From Isoetes taiwanensis (lineage: Eukaryota > Streptophyta > Lycopodiopsida > Isoetales > Isoetaceae), in assembly GCA_021234155.1 (NCBI GenBank), contig JAJEKV010000136.1, forward strand, positions 1,180,001 through 1,244,000: a DNA stretch of 64,000 bases, given 5' to 3'. This document shows positions 1-16,010 of the stretch, piece by piece. Below the pieces are notes generated by a model. That model did not search any database. It was not told the DNA's origin and worked only from the letters and a program-made list of their open reading frames with translations. The first letter of the stretch is position 1. Every line of letters begins with the position of its first letter. Both the position numbers and the translations under genes were made by a program.

Positions 1-25
1 GGAGTGTGGTTTGAGAATTTTTCAG

Positions 26-5371
<5,346 letters not shown>

Positions 5372-6129
5372 AGCTCCTTAAACGTTTGCTTTGGTCAGGA
5401 TTTACTTATTATGTTAGGAAATTATTTATTGTGTAATCTGGGGGCTGCCGGATTACTTAGACGTAACTGAAGATTCTGCTCATAAAACAGAACCACTTGT
5501 CATATGCTAAACTGGGCAGGTATGCATTGTATATATGCGAGTTATAAATGTTAGGTCCAAACTATTCTTGGGTACAGCTTTTTGAATTGGTTTTCTTGCT
5601 TGTATTTTTGTGTTCCTTCATTAACCCATCTGTGGCATCACTGTTTTGAGATGCGAATAACCCCAGGCAAGCAATATCTGTGACCCCCAAAGCCTGAACT
5701 CTTGTTCCTCCACATGTTTAAAGAGATGCAACTTGACCAAATGAAGTCACTTCCACTTTTGTTACTTCTGCATGCAGCCATTCCGGCTGCTCCAGGTCTA
5801 CCACATTGCTGCAATTTGACCTGGAGGGTGCACCTATCTTATAGGGAGTGAGTATGTCATTTTTGTTAAAGGGGTCCGACAAAGCATCCCTTGTATACAC
5901 CTTATAGATTTTCCAAAATCCTCATTTCAGAATATATTATGTGGCCGAAATCAGAAAGGGTATTTTTATAACCTAAGATTGTGTATGGTTAGTATGCATA
6001 TTCGTATAGAAATATGGTAGGAAATGATGTTGGCAGTGTGGATTCGAAACATGGGAATCTATGGCTGCATAGACAGCCTTTCTCCTCATGTTCAAAACCT
6101 TTGCAACTGCTGACCGATTGGTAGATCCA
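5372..6129. other. 3' flank of the beta-galactosidase gene, no gene seen
   Basis: The first about 250 bases are probably the 3' UTR. I see no clear polyadenylation signal and no gene. A minus-strand open stretch at 5718-5900 ends in VVDLEQPEW...VEVTSFG, which recalls the second half of an HMA domain. Its splice phase does not fit the HMA exon at 8013-8154 directly, so it is not called as a gene. Confidence 0.4.
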
Positions 6130-6420
6130 TTAACTGCCATCATCAAGGTGGATGCTCTTGCTTGATTGATCTTGTGTCCTATCTTGTTTATTAGCATCAA
6201 GAGTTTCCTTCATATTCTCAACAACATGTTGGTATACTTGTAATTTCTTGTTTCCAATGGGATTCGGTTCCAGACCTATGTTATGCTCGCCCTCCGGGAG
6301 GCCTCTGAAGACTACCTGGTGGCCCTTTTTGGGGATGCCAACCTCTGTGCCATTCATGCTAAGAGGGTTGCCATCATGCCGAAGGATCTGCCCTTGGCAC
6401 GAAGGATTCGGGGGGACCAC
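6130..6420 (-). CDS. Unrecognised open reading frame of 96 codons
   Basis: I do not recognise this protein. The minus-strand frame has balanced, protein-like composition: a Pro/Gly-rich N-terminal half with [18 protein letters not shown] and [17 protein letters not shown], and a polar, Lys/Gln/Asp-rich C-terminal end. There is no signal peptide, membrane segment or known motif. It may be an exon or a retroelement remnant. The plus strand also has an open frame across the same bases, so coding status is uncertain. Confidence 0.2.
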   Translation of the reverse strand: MVPPNPSCQGQILRHDGNPLSMNGTEVGIPKKGHQVVFRGLPEGEHNIGLEPNPIGNKKLQVYQHVVENMKETLDANKQDRTQDQSSKSIHLDDGS

Positions 6421-6619
6421 AACTAGTTCACCATTTTGTAAATTTTTTTGTTGTATATATCTTCGGATGTGAATATAGGAATCTCAATTTTTGTCTATAA
6501 TTTCTTGTTGTGTCTATTTTCATAATTACTACAAAACAATTTCAATAATTATTATTACTTTTAAATAAAGTGACACTGGAAATGTAGAGTTTCATTCTTT
6601 TTTTACTCTCCTTGTTCTC

Positions 6620-7195
6620 TTGTCCTCCTCCACTCCTCTCTTGCGCAAATGGACGATACTACTCTTCCTCGATGGTATCAGGACGGTGAGCATTGAGATC
6701 CCCAAGTTCCCTTCGAGTTGCTTCATCCCTATTTGCTCCAAAACATTAACTTGGTCACCAACATGCAGGCACACGCAGATTATGCTACAGTCCTTGTGTT
6801 TTACACTCAGGAGATGGTTCCGCTCTGCATCACCCTTAGAGACCCGCCTCGCCTCTATTTTGAGAGGGAGATTGTATGGGAGATGTTGGAAGGTGACTCT
6901 CACGCCACAACTGAAAGGGAAGCTTCGATGGGCCAAACACCCCACTGTCATGCTACATGAGGGCCAAAGACACTTCGACGTTAGGTTTGCATTGGCCATT
7001 CTTATGGACCAATATATCGACAACGAAACCTTGCACATTTAGAAGGGAAACGTACCTGCTATACCCTCTGAAGAGGACGATGAGCGTGTTGGAGGGACAA
7101 AATCAAAAATTTCAGTCCGACAAATTCTATCAAATGATAGAAACAAGACCATATTGGGAGCCACCAGCCCAATAATCCAAAGATCCAGGGCCACT
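6620..7195 (+). pseudogene. Degenerate coding remnant of unknown family
   Basis: Three plus-strand frames take turns giving protein-like stretches: MDDTTLPRWYQDGEH near 6649, LVTNMQAHADYATVLVFY and FEREIVWEMLEGDSHATT from about 6750 to 6920, GQRHFDVRFALAILMDQY from about 6961, and RVGGTKSKISVRQIL from about 7085. The frame shifts between them suggest a decayed gene rather than a live one. I do not recognise the family. There is no intron signal that would explain the shifts. Confidence 0.2.
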
Positions 7196-8012
7196 TCTTT
7201 GTGACATAAGTTCATACATGAAGGCTATCTCGAAAGAAGGAAAGATATAATGAGCCTGTTTGAATTGATGAATAACTTTTGTGTCTACTTATGCTTTAGA
7301 AATTACTGTCTTGAACAAAGGAAAATATGGATCTTTTTGCCATAGAGGCTAGCGGGCCTAAATGGCTTGATCAATACATTTATATTTATATTTATTTGAC
7401 CATGATAACACCCGCGTGGGTCCACGTAACATGCTCTTGGACCCCGCTCTTGGACCCCATTGATTGGGACTGAATTGGTCTATAATGGAACATCTTTGGC
7501 TTAAAAAAGTCATACCCTTAGATGGTCCAATTCTTCAAAACCCAATGCTCATGACTTCGCCCAATTCCGCCAACAATTCCCCTTGATTTGGACAATGACA
7601 ACTTAAAGTGCGCAAAAGAGGGCGACCCTCCCCTATATATAGTTAGATATATATTTTCTGCGCGGCCTTTTTTGGCTCCCGAATTCGGGGTATTCTGCAG
7701 GAAAATTCGCTTATGCGAATTTGGCATTGAAATTCGCTTAAGCGAATTTCCTGCCAGAAAATTTTTGTCGGCAAGCGAATTTCACCTGCCAAGTGCACGT
7801 GGGGCGACTTTGGGTCGAAAAACACTCAGGAAAGGGAGGGTTTGACTCTGTTTATGAGGGAATCCTACCCAATAGTTTAGAAAGCTGAATCTTCAAATCA
7901 AGCCGGCAAGTCCTGAGCCAATTAACAGAATATACAGTAATTTGACCCATCTGTTTATTGCGCTTTGATTTGAAGCCAGTTCAAAGCCGAAATCCGTAAA
8001 ACAATTGCATAC

Positions 8013-8154
8013 CTTTCACGGATTTGAGAGCTTTCTCGATCTTTTTCCGGCAGTGCAAGCATGTGATGTTGGCCTTAAGAACGGCCTCCGTTTTTTTATT
8101 ATCAGAGCAACCAGTACAGTCGCAATTACAGCAGCAATGCTGTTCGGGAGCCAT
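8013..8154 (-). CDS. First exon of a heavy-metal-associated (HMA) domain protein
   Basis: Probably a small cytosolic metal-binding protein. The minus-strand ATG at 8154 opens 47 codons with a Cys-rich leader (CCCNCDCTGC) followed by the first half of an HMA fold: EAVLKANITCLHCRKKIEKA, with the CxxC metal-binding pair, then LKSVKG. A donor (AAAG|GTATGC) follows at 8012-8011, leaving phase 1. The rest of the HMA fold should be in exons further left, but I found none with matching phase. The gene may have a long intron carrying the palindromes, or it may be truncated. The start was chosen because the frame upstream of it is not HMA-like. Confidence 0.6.
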
Positions 8155-8429
8155 AGCCAAAGAGCAGAGACGAAATTCGACAGAGAAATATGATGCTCCA
8201 TTTTCTACCCAAATTCGAAAAATCCACACTCAAGTTGGACAGAGAAATGGATAAAAGATCGACAAAGAAGTAGCGAAATTAGACAGGGAAATGGATAAAG
8301 AATCAGCAGAAGAATTTGATGCCAGTATTAGCAAATCTAACTTAAATTCGACAGAAATACCGATCAAAAATCCCCAAATAGCATCTGAAATTCGGGTTTT
8401 AGAGGAAGGCAAGGTGCCCAATATAATAT

Positions 8430-8515
8430 GGTGGCTTTTAAAAAAAAAAATTGCCTCATTAAAAAAAAAAAAAACTGAAATTCGCTTAATTTCAATTTTT
8501 TTTTTAAAAACCACC
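8430..8515. repeat. Inverted repeat with A/T-rich arms
   Basis: The arm at 8430-8453 (GGTGGCTTTT, A11, TTG) is matched in inverted orientation at 8493-8515 (CAA, T10, AAAAACCACC), with one mismatch and one indel. The loop holds an A-tract and a palindrome half-site (GAAATTCGCTTAATTTC). The transcript could fold into a stable hairpin, or this may be a tiny MITE-like insertion. Confidence 0.6.
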
Positions 8516-8699
8516 TGCGCAGGCGTGCTCTAACGGAATCAGAACGGAATCAGACAGGACCCTGACAAAATTTTTCCGGCGACGTCTTCTGAAATTCGCT
8601 TAAGCGAATTTCATAAAACTTGGATCTTCAATTGTGAAATTCGCTTAAGCAAATTTCACAAATTCGCTTAAAAAAGGCACCGCATTTTCTGTGCTGGGC

Positions 8700-9187
8700 T
8701 CTCCAATACAATACCTCAATATTTGGGCCATGCAAATACTTTATTTTATTACAATATATGATGGCACAATTTTAACCCCCAAAAACTGGCTTGTCGCTAC
8801 ACAACAGTAGGAACGGTACAATATATCAACAATACAAACATTTGTTTTTTAACAGAGTACATTGGTAACAATCTCAAACATGTCATGCATTATGTACAAT
8901 AATGGTTCCACTCAACGTGTCTCGAGTTGATATTTCCATTTGCGGGAAGCAGAACAAAATTTTATGATGTACACTTTCGAGACACTTTCAAGAAACGGTA
9001 CATTGGATGAATAATTAACAATATTGAGCCTCAAATCTATGCTTCTCCCCGAACTATTAACTAACCAATACCACCATTCGTGACTCTGAAGACACCACTT
9101 AATAGATAATCTCACTGCAGAGAGGGTAAATAGATGATATAATTAACTGACAAGCCCTACTGATTTCAGAGAGCATCTCACAGACAG
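8700..9187. other. 3' flank of the GATA gene, nothing else seen
   Basis: AT-rich sequence downstream of the stop of the minus-strand GATA gene. It probably contains that gene's 3' UTR. Short open frames here have no family resemblance. Confidence 0.4.
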
Positions 9188-10986
9188 TCATGGCTTACAT
9201 ACATCTTGCTCATCACGTCCAGGTAAAGCTTGCACTGGTCCCTTGCCGAGATCCCTAAGGACACCCTGAAAATAATATGAGAAGGCAAAAGCTCAAAATC
9301 TCCTAACCAACATAATGATAAGCACCACAAATGACCGGCAAGATCGTGATCTTCAGGCTTACTTTATTGGCCCACATTAACCCACAAGCATTGCATAACG
9401 TCCGGGGCCCTGCTGGTCCACGCCTCATCATTGGTGTTGAATCTTCTGCAGTGCCACAATGTACGCAACTGCAATAGATTGAAACAAGGTATCAGACACT
9501 ATAATCTCTTTGTTTTGCATCATATCTAGAAAAGAATATTTACATTGCATCTCGGGATCCTGACTGCTGTGGAGTCTCCGGCGTTTCTTTCTTACTCTTG
9601 TTTTCTGCAATGGACTTTGATGAGGCAAATTGCCCTTTGTGCCGTTGCATCCTGCAGAAATGATTACACTATTCTTTGAAAATGATTTACTATCTGCAAA
9701 ACTCCAAAAGATTATTTACGTATTTACCAAACACAAATGTTTGTTCATACAGGCACTTATGCATGTAGAATCAACCTATACAACAAAAATGGATTAAGCA
9801 ATCATGTATTTAGCAAATACCTCTCGGCAACCTCCTTCCGGACTGTGTAACGTATTTTCTTGTCAAAACAACGTTCTTTCCGTTTTTCACGGAATCTGTT
9901 CAGTGAAGCCAGTCTTTGGGGCATATTAACACGTGAAAAATACTCAGATGGAGGCTGTAAAGAGGGAATCATAATAGAAAACTTAGTTTACGTCAACTAG
10001 CATATGAGTTTCGGAAGTGCAAACCTTAGGCCCTTCATGACTTACAATAGCTCCAGACATTCCAGGAGGAATTTCTCGACCTCCTAGTAATAGCAGGACA
10101 GATTGTACCTACATAAAAGTAAGTAATCCATGAAAAACTCTAACTTATGAAAGAAATTGCCTATTACTACACAAATCAGTGAAACACGTATCAGAATGCA
10201 AGAGGGCATTTCTTTCCATTGTAATATTGCTAGCTCTATGGTGCATTACAGTCAGAAGTATTCCTAAACTAGTCTGTCTTGACAGAGAATAGGGAATGCT
10301 GGCCCACTTCAGTGAGTAAGAATGACACCCATCCGGCAGCAAGGTAAGTACCAGTTTGGGCCTTGTATGGTCATCATAGAAGTTAAAAATAAATGACATG
10401 CAGGTTTTTGTTGATGGCAAACTGTACAGATTGATGTCCTCACTATGACCTATGATTAACTAACTCTGTGAGTCTTCATTAACCCAGAAGTTGGGATTTG
10501 CCATACCTATGACATAAACTGAACCAGTTTCTATGACTACCTAAAAAAGCATCAAGCATAACCAGTATAATCTTCACTAACCTTCTCTGGAGCCACAGCA
10601 TCAAAGACGTAAACTTCACCTTGGTAAGAAAGAGTCAGCTGTGATGTATCCCGCGGCCTTATATGCGCGGAATTATCACCAAACTGTTCATTTCCGTGCA
10701 ATTCATGATCACCTAGTCCTTCATCTTGATCGTCCTCATGAACTTCAATTTCCAATCCATTCCGGTCCATCCCATGGTTATGAACATTTCTGTTATGTAG
10801 ATGCATATGCATATGAGGAGTTACTACATCTTCAACATCACCATGCATATCATGTATATCATCGTGGTCAGGATGAATATTTCCTGAAGTGTTCATATCA
10901 TGATTTAAATCGTCATCATGAAATTCATGAGAAGCGTAACTGTTAAGATGGTCGTTCATTAGGTCAACCAACATTCCTTTAGGCAT
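9188..10986 (-). CDS. TIFY-CCT-GATA transcription factor (ZIM/ZML class)
   Basis: Nuclear DNA-binding regulator of the ZIM-like GATA class. Six exons on the minus strand join to 304 residues: 10986-10582, 10108-10025, 9954-9821, 9651-9544, 9468-9363, 9265-9188. Order of domains: an acidic, His/Asp/Met-rich N-terminus (residues about 14-100); TIFY domain (about 113-150), [20 protein letters not shown] then [10 protein letters not shown], where the TLSYQG variant replaces TIFYxG, as in ZML proteins; CCT motif (about 178-207), [20 protein letters not shown]; and a GATA finger CVHC...CNAC with the 20-residue loop typical of this class (about 244-280). The C-terminus is short ([20 protein letters not shown]). 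All junctions are GT-AG and in phase, so the gene looks intact. The start is the first Met of the frame; upstream exons may be 5' UTR. Confidence 0.95.
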
Positions 10987-11868
10987 CTCCCTTCACATCA
11001 GATATAGTCATTTGCCTGTTTTCACAAGCAAAATAGTGAAGAATTATCACATAGAGCAAGCTCCATAGCTTCAATTCTTTTTACTTAACTGCACCTTGTA
11101 TATGGAACAAATGAAGCTGTAATATACCTTGCACTGCCTGACCTCCAGCGGTGCCATCCATGAAGTTGGAACTCAAATGGATCTTCAAATGGCTCTCAGA
11201 ACTGCAAGAAACCTAACCCCATGCAATAAAGTCAGCATTATCAAATGGGTCCTATCTAACAACCCCACTTGCGATTGTTCAAGGGATATGTGCCTTTCGA
11301 GCCAACGGTATATTTCAAAGGTCATCTTCTAATTCCAATGCATGAACCTTATGCTGCATCATTTAAAAATATTCTACAGAAACCTAGATACCGTTCCTCC
11401 AAATGTCAGTCATGCCAAGAAAATTCCTTAGCCCTAACTTGGAAGACTCGGCCAACCCAAAAGCAGATCCCTCTATCCAATCATACAGTGCAAAGTATAG
11501 ATCCAGCCCTAATCATCTATCGAAGGATAAACGGAAAAAGAATCGAAGAAATCATACTAAAATTCGACGGCAGTTTTAAAAAGTGATGAAAAGTTAAGAT
11601 GGGCACCATACCTTACAATCCATAAGTCGAAAGAATCGAAATGAAAAGCGCCATCTATGACGTCAGGGGCGCCGATGATCCAACGATGGGCGGGCAAGAG
11701 AAGCGGATAAGGGGAAGGATAGGCTGACTTGATTGACTGTATGTCGGGGAAGATTGTTGGTACATTTATTATTGGGATATTGGCATCCTTTCCAAAATGT
11801 TCTTCCCCAGAATTTACGCTCTATAGATTGTCCAAGTAAAAAAATAAATCCCTTTGGATGAAGCTCAT
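10987..11868. other. 5' leader and promoter region of the GATA gene
   Basis: No convincing coding sequence. AG/GT signals suggest a spliced 5' UTR reaching to about 11.7 kb, but I cannot fix exon ends. I see no clear TATA box. Confidence 0.3.
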
Positions 11869-12110
11869 ATCATCAGATGTCAATGTCAAAGGCATGTTTC
11901 TCTTGTTCATATGGCCCAAACATACAAAGATGTATTGGTGGGTGATAAAACTCAAGTCAATTCTATCACATATGCCGATCATATTATTAGATGTCAATGT
12001 CAAGGCATGTTTCTCTTCTTCGTATGGTCTAAACATACAAAGATTTATCGGTGTGATCAAATTCAATTCAGTTCAACCCAAAGACATACAAAGATTTATC
12101 GGTGGATGAT
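11869..12110. repeat. Degenerate tandem repeat, period about 114 bp
   Basis: The block AGATGTCAATGTCAA...GGCATGTTTCTCTT...ACATACAAAGAT begins at 11875 and again at 11989. A third partial copy (ACATACAAAGATTTATCGG) lies at about 12084. The copies differ by several substitutions and short indels. Confidence 0.8.
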
Positions 12111-12208
12111 ATGGAATCATAAAATTGTATCCTTGTGGACTTTGGTACGATTCTCTTGATTGAGTTTTCAAAAATGAAAAAAAAAATCGCTTTTTGGGTT
12201 GGTTAAAA

Positions 12209-12219
12209 CTTATAACATC
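12209..12219. repeat. Target-site duplication of the LINE, left copy
   Basis: CTTATAACATC here is repeated exactly at 13355-13365, immediately after the A-tail of the LINE fragment. Confidence 0.85.
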
Positions 12220-13354
12220 CCCTTTTCTCACGGGGGTGTTGCGGGCTTGGGATCATGTGCGTGTGCTCTTCCAGCTAGATTATGCCTCAGTTTATCACCA
12301 CTCTTCTCCTTTCTTGTGGGTTCCTCTACCCCCTGCGCACTTGCCCTTGGCTGCCACTGTGCATGCTCGGACGCAGGCCCGTTGGAGGCAGAGCTACTGT
12401 GCTCATCTTGGAGGATTGGTATTGGGGTGGTCAGCTAGCTTCGTGGGAGTTCTTTCGAGCTCACTTTCGCCTGAGGGGCAGTGACCGGGCTATCTGGGAA
12501 CAAGTGGCGGGGAGTATTCCGCTACACATACCTATAGTCCCTCAGGATGATGTGGTGGTGCAGGTTTGGAAGGTTCATCCGGATGTTGTGTCTTCTTGTT
12601 TTGTGCAGTCTTGTTACCGGGTGCTGGCTATTCATGACACTCTGCCCCCTTCAGACAAGTGGTCTCTGCAGCTTCCGGGTTCTCGATGGCGCTCGGTTTG
12701 GACGTGGACATGGAGCTCACTTCCCCCACCGAAGGTTAGGGTGCTTATGTGGCAGGTGGTGCACCGCTGTATCAGGGTGAATGCCCTTGTGAGTCAGTTT
12801 AGGCCGGGTGTGAGCCCTCTCTGCCCTTGTTGTGGCCTTCATCATGAGACTGTGGAGCATTGTCTGGTTTTATGCCCTCACTTGCAGGCTGCCTGGGATT
12901 GGGTCAAGGCTCTGTTTCAAGTGAGATTGACTAGCCAACAGTTGCTGCTTCATGTGTATCCTGGTGCTTGGCCACTCTTGCGGCAGCAAGCCTTGTATCT
13001 GTGCGTGGCTTGCTTGGTGTGGCTGATTTGGAAGTGGCGGCGGTTGTGGATCTTTCAGAGGATTCAGCAGCCTGTAGCCTCTCTGATTCCTCGACTCAGG
13101 TACAAGCTATTTCAAAGCTTTCAGAGTTCCCGGGATTAGTAGAGCGGAAGTTTGCCATTTGGCGGGACTTCTTAGGTGTTGTAGATGGTGACGGTCGGTT
13201 TGTACAGCAGTAGAGTTGCAGTTTTTCTGTGAGTTTGTTGTGGAGTGTCGAGGTATCGCTGTCTCTTTGGGGCAGTTCTCCTTCCTCCTCACTTGCTTTG
13301 TAACATTACCATTCTTCTAATATATTGATGACACAGTTCTTCAAAAAAAAAAAG
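12220..13354 (+). mobile_element. 5'-truncated LINE retrotransposon, 3' end with A-tail
   Basis: The insert carries the C-terminal end of a LINE ORF2 with the zinc-binding reverse-transcriptase domain (zf-RVT): PPPKVRVLMWQVVHRCIRVN followed by LCPCCGLHHETVEHCLVLCP (about 12726-12885), then WDWVKALFQ and a Trp/Arg-rich tail ending at 13139. The coding part seems to shift frame once near 12.3-12.4 kb. The 3' end is an A-tract (13343-13353), and flanking 11-bp duplications support target-primed reverse transcription. Endonuclease and reverse-transcriptase core are absent, so it is a dead copy. It is GC-richer than its surroundings. Confidence 0.9.
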
Positions 13355-13365
13355 CTTATAACATC
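13355..13365. repeat. Target-site duplication of the LINE, right copy
   Basis: Exact copy of CTTATAACATC at 12209-12219. Confidence 0.85.
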
Positions 13366-13429
13366 ATATTCATACTAGTTATGCACACTTGAGATGGTGC
13401 AAATGGGGGCAGGTGAATAGTAAGGTTTT

Positions 13430-13588
13430 TAATGTTAGAATTTTGTTAGGGTCTATGAAGATCCCCCTATGTTTTCTAAGATTTTATAAAGGTTTTCTAA
13501 GATTTTATGAAGATACTCCTAGATTCCTTTAGATTCTCTTAGATTTCCCTTAAATCCCCTTATATTCTCCAAGCTATTATGTAGATTC
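13430..13588. repeat. Degenerate AGATTCCC/AGATTTTATGAAG repeat, left of Copia
   Basis: Imperfect units such as CTAAGATTTTATGAAGAT and TTAGATTCTCTTAGATTT recur every 20-25 bases. The same family continues on the other side of the Copia element at 32008, so Copia inserted into this repeat. Confidence 0.7.
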
Positions 13589-13974
13589 TGAAAGAAAAAC
13601 CTTTACACTAGCAATAGTTAATTAGTATTGTAATATCTCCAATGTCACACAAAGTTTAATGCTAAAATCAAAGATTGTAAATAGTAACCAAATCAAACAA
13701 TCATCGTGGAACTTTGCCTGATTGCTGTCTTCAATCTCTCTATCTATACAAATCGAATTTCAACTTATAACAGTTAGGGATCACCGCTTTCCAGCAATCC
13801 ATTTATCATACCCTTTGGATCAGCATGTCGGCAGCTAGATCCTTGTGTTTGAATCCACCTAGCGGGGAACATTATTTAGGATTAACCATAAATAATTCAA
13901 TATTTACAATCTAAGACCATTGTCTTAGATATATTTATATTCAATGATAAATGATATAGACCTTTTATGTCTCA
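13589..13974 (-). repeat. Copia 3' LTR
   Basis: About 386 bp. It runs from TGAGACATAAAAGG (minus strand, at 13974) to TTTTTCTTTCA (at 13589) and aligns along its length with 31604-32007. Confidence 0.88.
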
Positions 13975-13978
13975 CCTA

Positions 13979-14956
13979 TCATAATTTTCTGCACTCTGAA
14001 TCCTTATTCTGTCTTTTAACATGTTGAATCTAGGCTCTCTGAGAGCTTTAGTAAGTATGTCTGCCACTTGTTCTTCTGTTGAAACATACTTCACTGATAT
14101 AAGTTTCCTCTGAACTATTTCTCTAATAAAATGCTGCTTCATTTCAATATGTTTTGATCTTTCATGAAGCACGAGATTTTTAGTCATGGCAATTCCAACT
14201 GGCACTATCAGACCATAATGTTGTTGGTTCTCGACTTCTTACTCCAATTTCTTCTAACAATCTTCTTATCCAAATTATCTCTTTAGCTGCTAAAGTTATG
14301 GCTGAGTATTCTGCTTCTGCACTTGATAATGCTACAGTGCTTCTTACATTTCCAGCTCACAGGGTTTCCACCAAACATTACAATGTAACCAGAAGTAGAC
14401 TGTCTATGATCTGCATCTCCACCCCAATCTGCATCAGTATATGCATCAAGATTGCAACCTTTGTTTCTCCACAATTTACAGTTTCCTTTACATATTTTAA
14501 AATTCGTTTAGCTGCTGCCCAGTGCTGTCTACCTGGGTTATTATTGTATCTACTTAATAAGTTAACTGAAATGCTATGTCTGGCCTTGTTGCTCCTGTCA
14601 CATGCAATAAACAACCAATTAATTTTCTGTATGGAATCCTTTTCATATACTGAATCTCTTCATTTGTAGTAGGGCATATCTTCTGACTGACTTTGTGGCC
14701 TGGTACTAATGGTGCACTTGCCACATTACATTATGTCATTTTAGACCTCTCAAGCACACCCTGTTATAATCTTCTCGACTGAGATTTATGATTTTCCCAT
14801 CTTGGTTTCTTGTAACTTTTATTCCCAAGAATTTCTTCAACTCTCCTAAATCAGTCATCTTAAACCTGGATTTGAGTAACCTTTTGCAAGTTTCTAAGCA
14901 ATCCATATTGTTTGAGAACATCACACAATCGCCTACATATAATGCAATAAGACAAA
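13979..14956 (-). pseudogene. Copia pol: end of reverse transcriptase and RNase H
   Basis: Minus-strand frames give FCLIALYVGDCVMFSNN, FKMTDLGELKKFLGIKV, the connection segment (AAKRILKYVKET) and RNase H pieces (DAYTDADWGGDADHRQSTSG) ending in KHIEMKQHFIREIVQ and EEQVADILTKAL. The catalytic YVDD box reads YVGD at about 14925-14936. Several frame changes interrupt the line. Confidence 0.88.
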
Positions 14957-16010
14957 ATTCTAGAATGGGACTCGCAAGAAACCAACAAACCGCCCGATAG
15001 ATAGGCTTCTCATTCATCTCAGCAGATTTTCTACAATGGTGGACAGTGGGTAGCCGCACACATGCGAACTACCCACGAAAAATAAAGGGAAAATCCAATT
15101 ATATCATTTGGACCCCAAAAAAATACAATGCTAATAGATGAGTGGCTGATGTACCTGCCGAAAGCTTATCACCGGGATTAAAAAACCCCGCCCTTTCGGG
15201 TTTTCGAGGAAAAACCCTAGTGATAAGCCTTCGGCAAGGGGCTTAGATAAACGTAAAGCATAGAATCGCTCCCAAAAACCCCCGCATGGAGAAGTCGAAA
15301 CAGATGCCGCTCGCCAACCTGTACCTGCACATCACCAACACAACAAACGAGAAAACATACCAGAGAATAGCATCACCCACGGTGGGTGAAAAAGCATCAC
15401 CCGGCGGGTGGAAAACATGATAAAACGTAACTTGTACAAAATATAATAAACAAAGAAGGGGGAGGGTGAGTTCAAAGAGAATAAAGGTATCTGGCCGAGA
15501 GAAGAGGAAGCGCCGATGAGACGTGGATGCGTAAAACACGCTGAAATAGCTTAACTCCCAACCAAAACGGGCATGCGCCGCCCGCATGCATGCATGACAT
15601 GCATGCTCGTCCCATTCTAGAATGGCGATCCGATGTCTCGGATCGATGCGATTCTAGAATGGGACTCGCAAGAAACCAACAAACCGCCCGACTACCAGAG
15701 AACTTCCTTACAAACTAGGATCGCGGACGAAGGTCACAGGACGAGGCCAACGGCCGGTAAAGGATAGCATGAAAGATGCGCCAAATTGGCTAAACCAGGC
15801 AGGAAGAAGCCCCTCCCCTGCCTGGAAACAATTCAAAGAGAATAAGGTACTGCTGAGAGAAGAGGAAGCGCCGATGAGACGTGGATGCAGAAACACGCCT
15901 GAAATAGCGAACTCCCAACCAAAACGGGCATGCGCCGCCCGCATGCATGCATGACATGCATGCTCGTCCCATTCTAGAATGGCGATCCGATGTCTCGGAT
16001 CGATGCGATT
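14957..16010. mobile_element. GC-rich composite insertion inside Copia RT
   Basis: The RT protein breaks between KQHDQS (about 16013-16030) and FCLIALYV (about 14930-14956). The insert has two units with the same ends and different middles: unit 1, 14957-15652; unit 2, 15651-16010. Both start with TTCTAGAATGGGACTCGCAA and run about 42 bp alike. Both end with a shared block of about 170 bp (15471-15652 and 15830-16009) rich in small palindromes such as GCATGCATGCATGACATGC and CCATTCTAGAATGG. No transposase or other gene is seen, so it is probably non-autonomous. Minus-strand open frames here do not resemble proteins. Confidence 0.7.
15156..15236. repeat. Stem-loop in insert unit 1
   Basis: The arm at 15156-15172 (TGCCGAAAGCTTATCAC) pairs with 15220-15236 (GTGATAAGCCTTCGGCA), 16 of 17 positions. 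The loop contains a further partial inverted repeat (AAAACCCC ... GGGTTTT). Confidence 0.7.

Larger units (their letters stand above)
7690..8680. repeat. Cluster of AATTCGCTTAAGCGAATT palindromes
   Basis: The perfect palindrome AATTCGCTTAAGCGAATT or a close variant occurs near 7704, 7731, 8592 and 8637. Half-sites lie near 7773 (AAGCGAATTTC), 8477 (GAAATTCGCTTAA) and 8660. The intervening DNA is not repeated, so this is a dispersed short palindrome rather than a tandem array. The cluster brackets the HMA exon at 8013-8154 and would lie in its introns or flanks. Compare the AAATCGC...GCGATTT palindromes in the transposon at 22.4-29.99 kb. Confidence 0.75.

Noticed and set aside
5718-5900. Possible second exon of the HMA gene (VVDLEQPEW...)
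   Set aside because: Splice phase does not match the first exon and the resemblance is short; kept only as a remark.
10641-10946. Plus-strand frame of 101 codons
   Set aside because: Antisense shadow of the His/Asp-rich first exon of the GATA gene.
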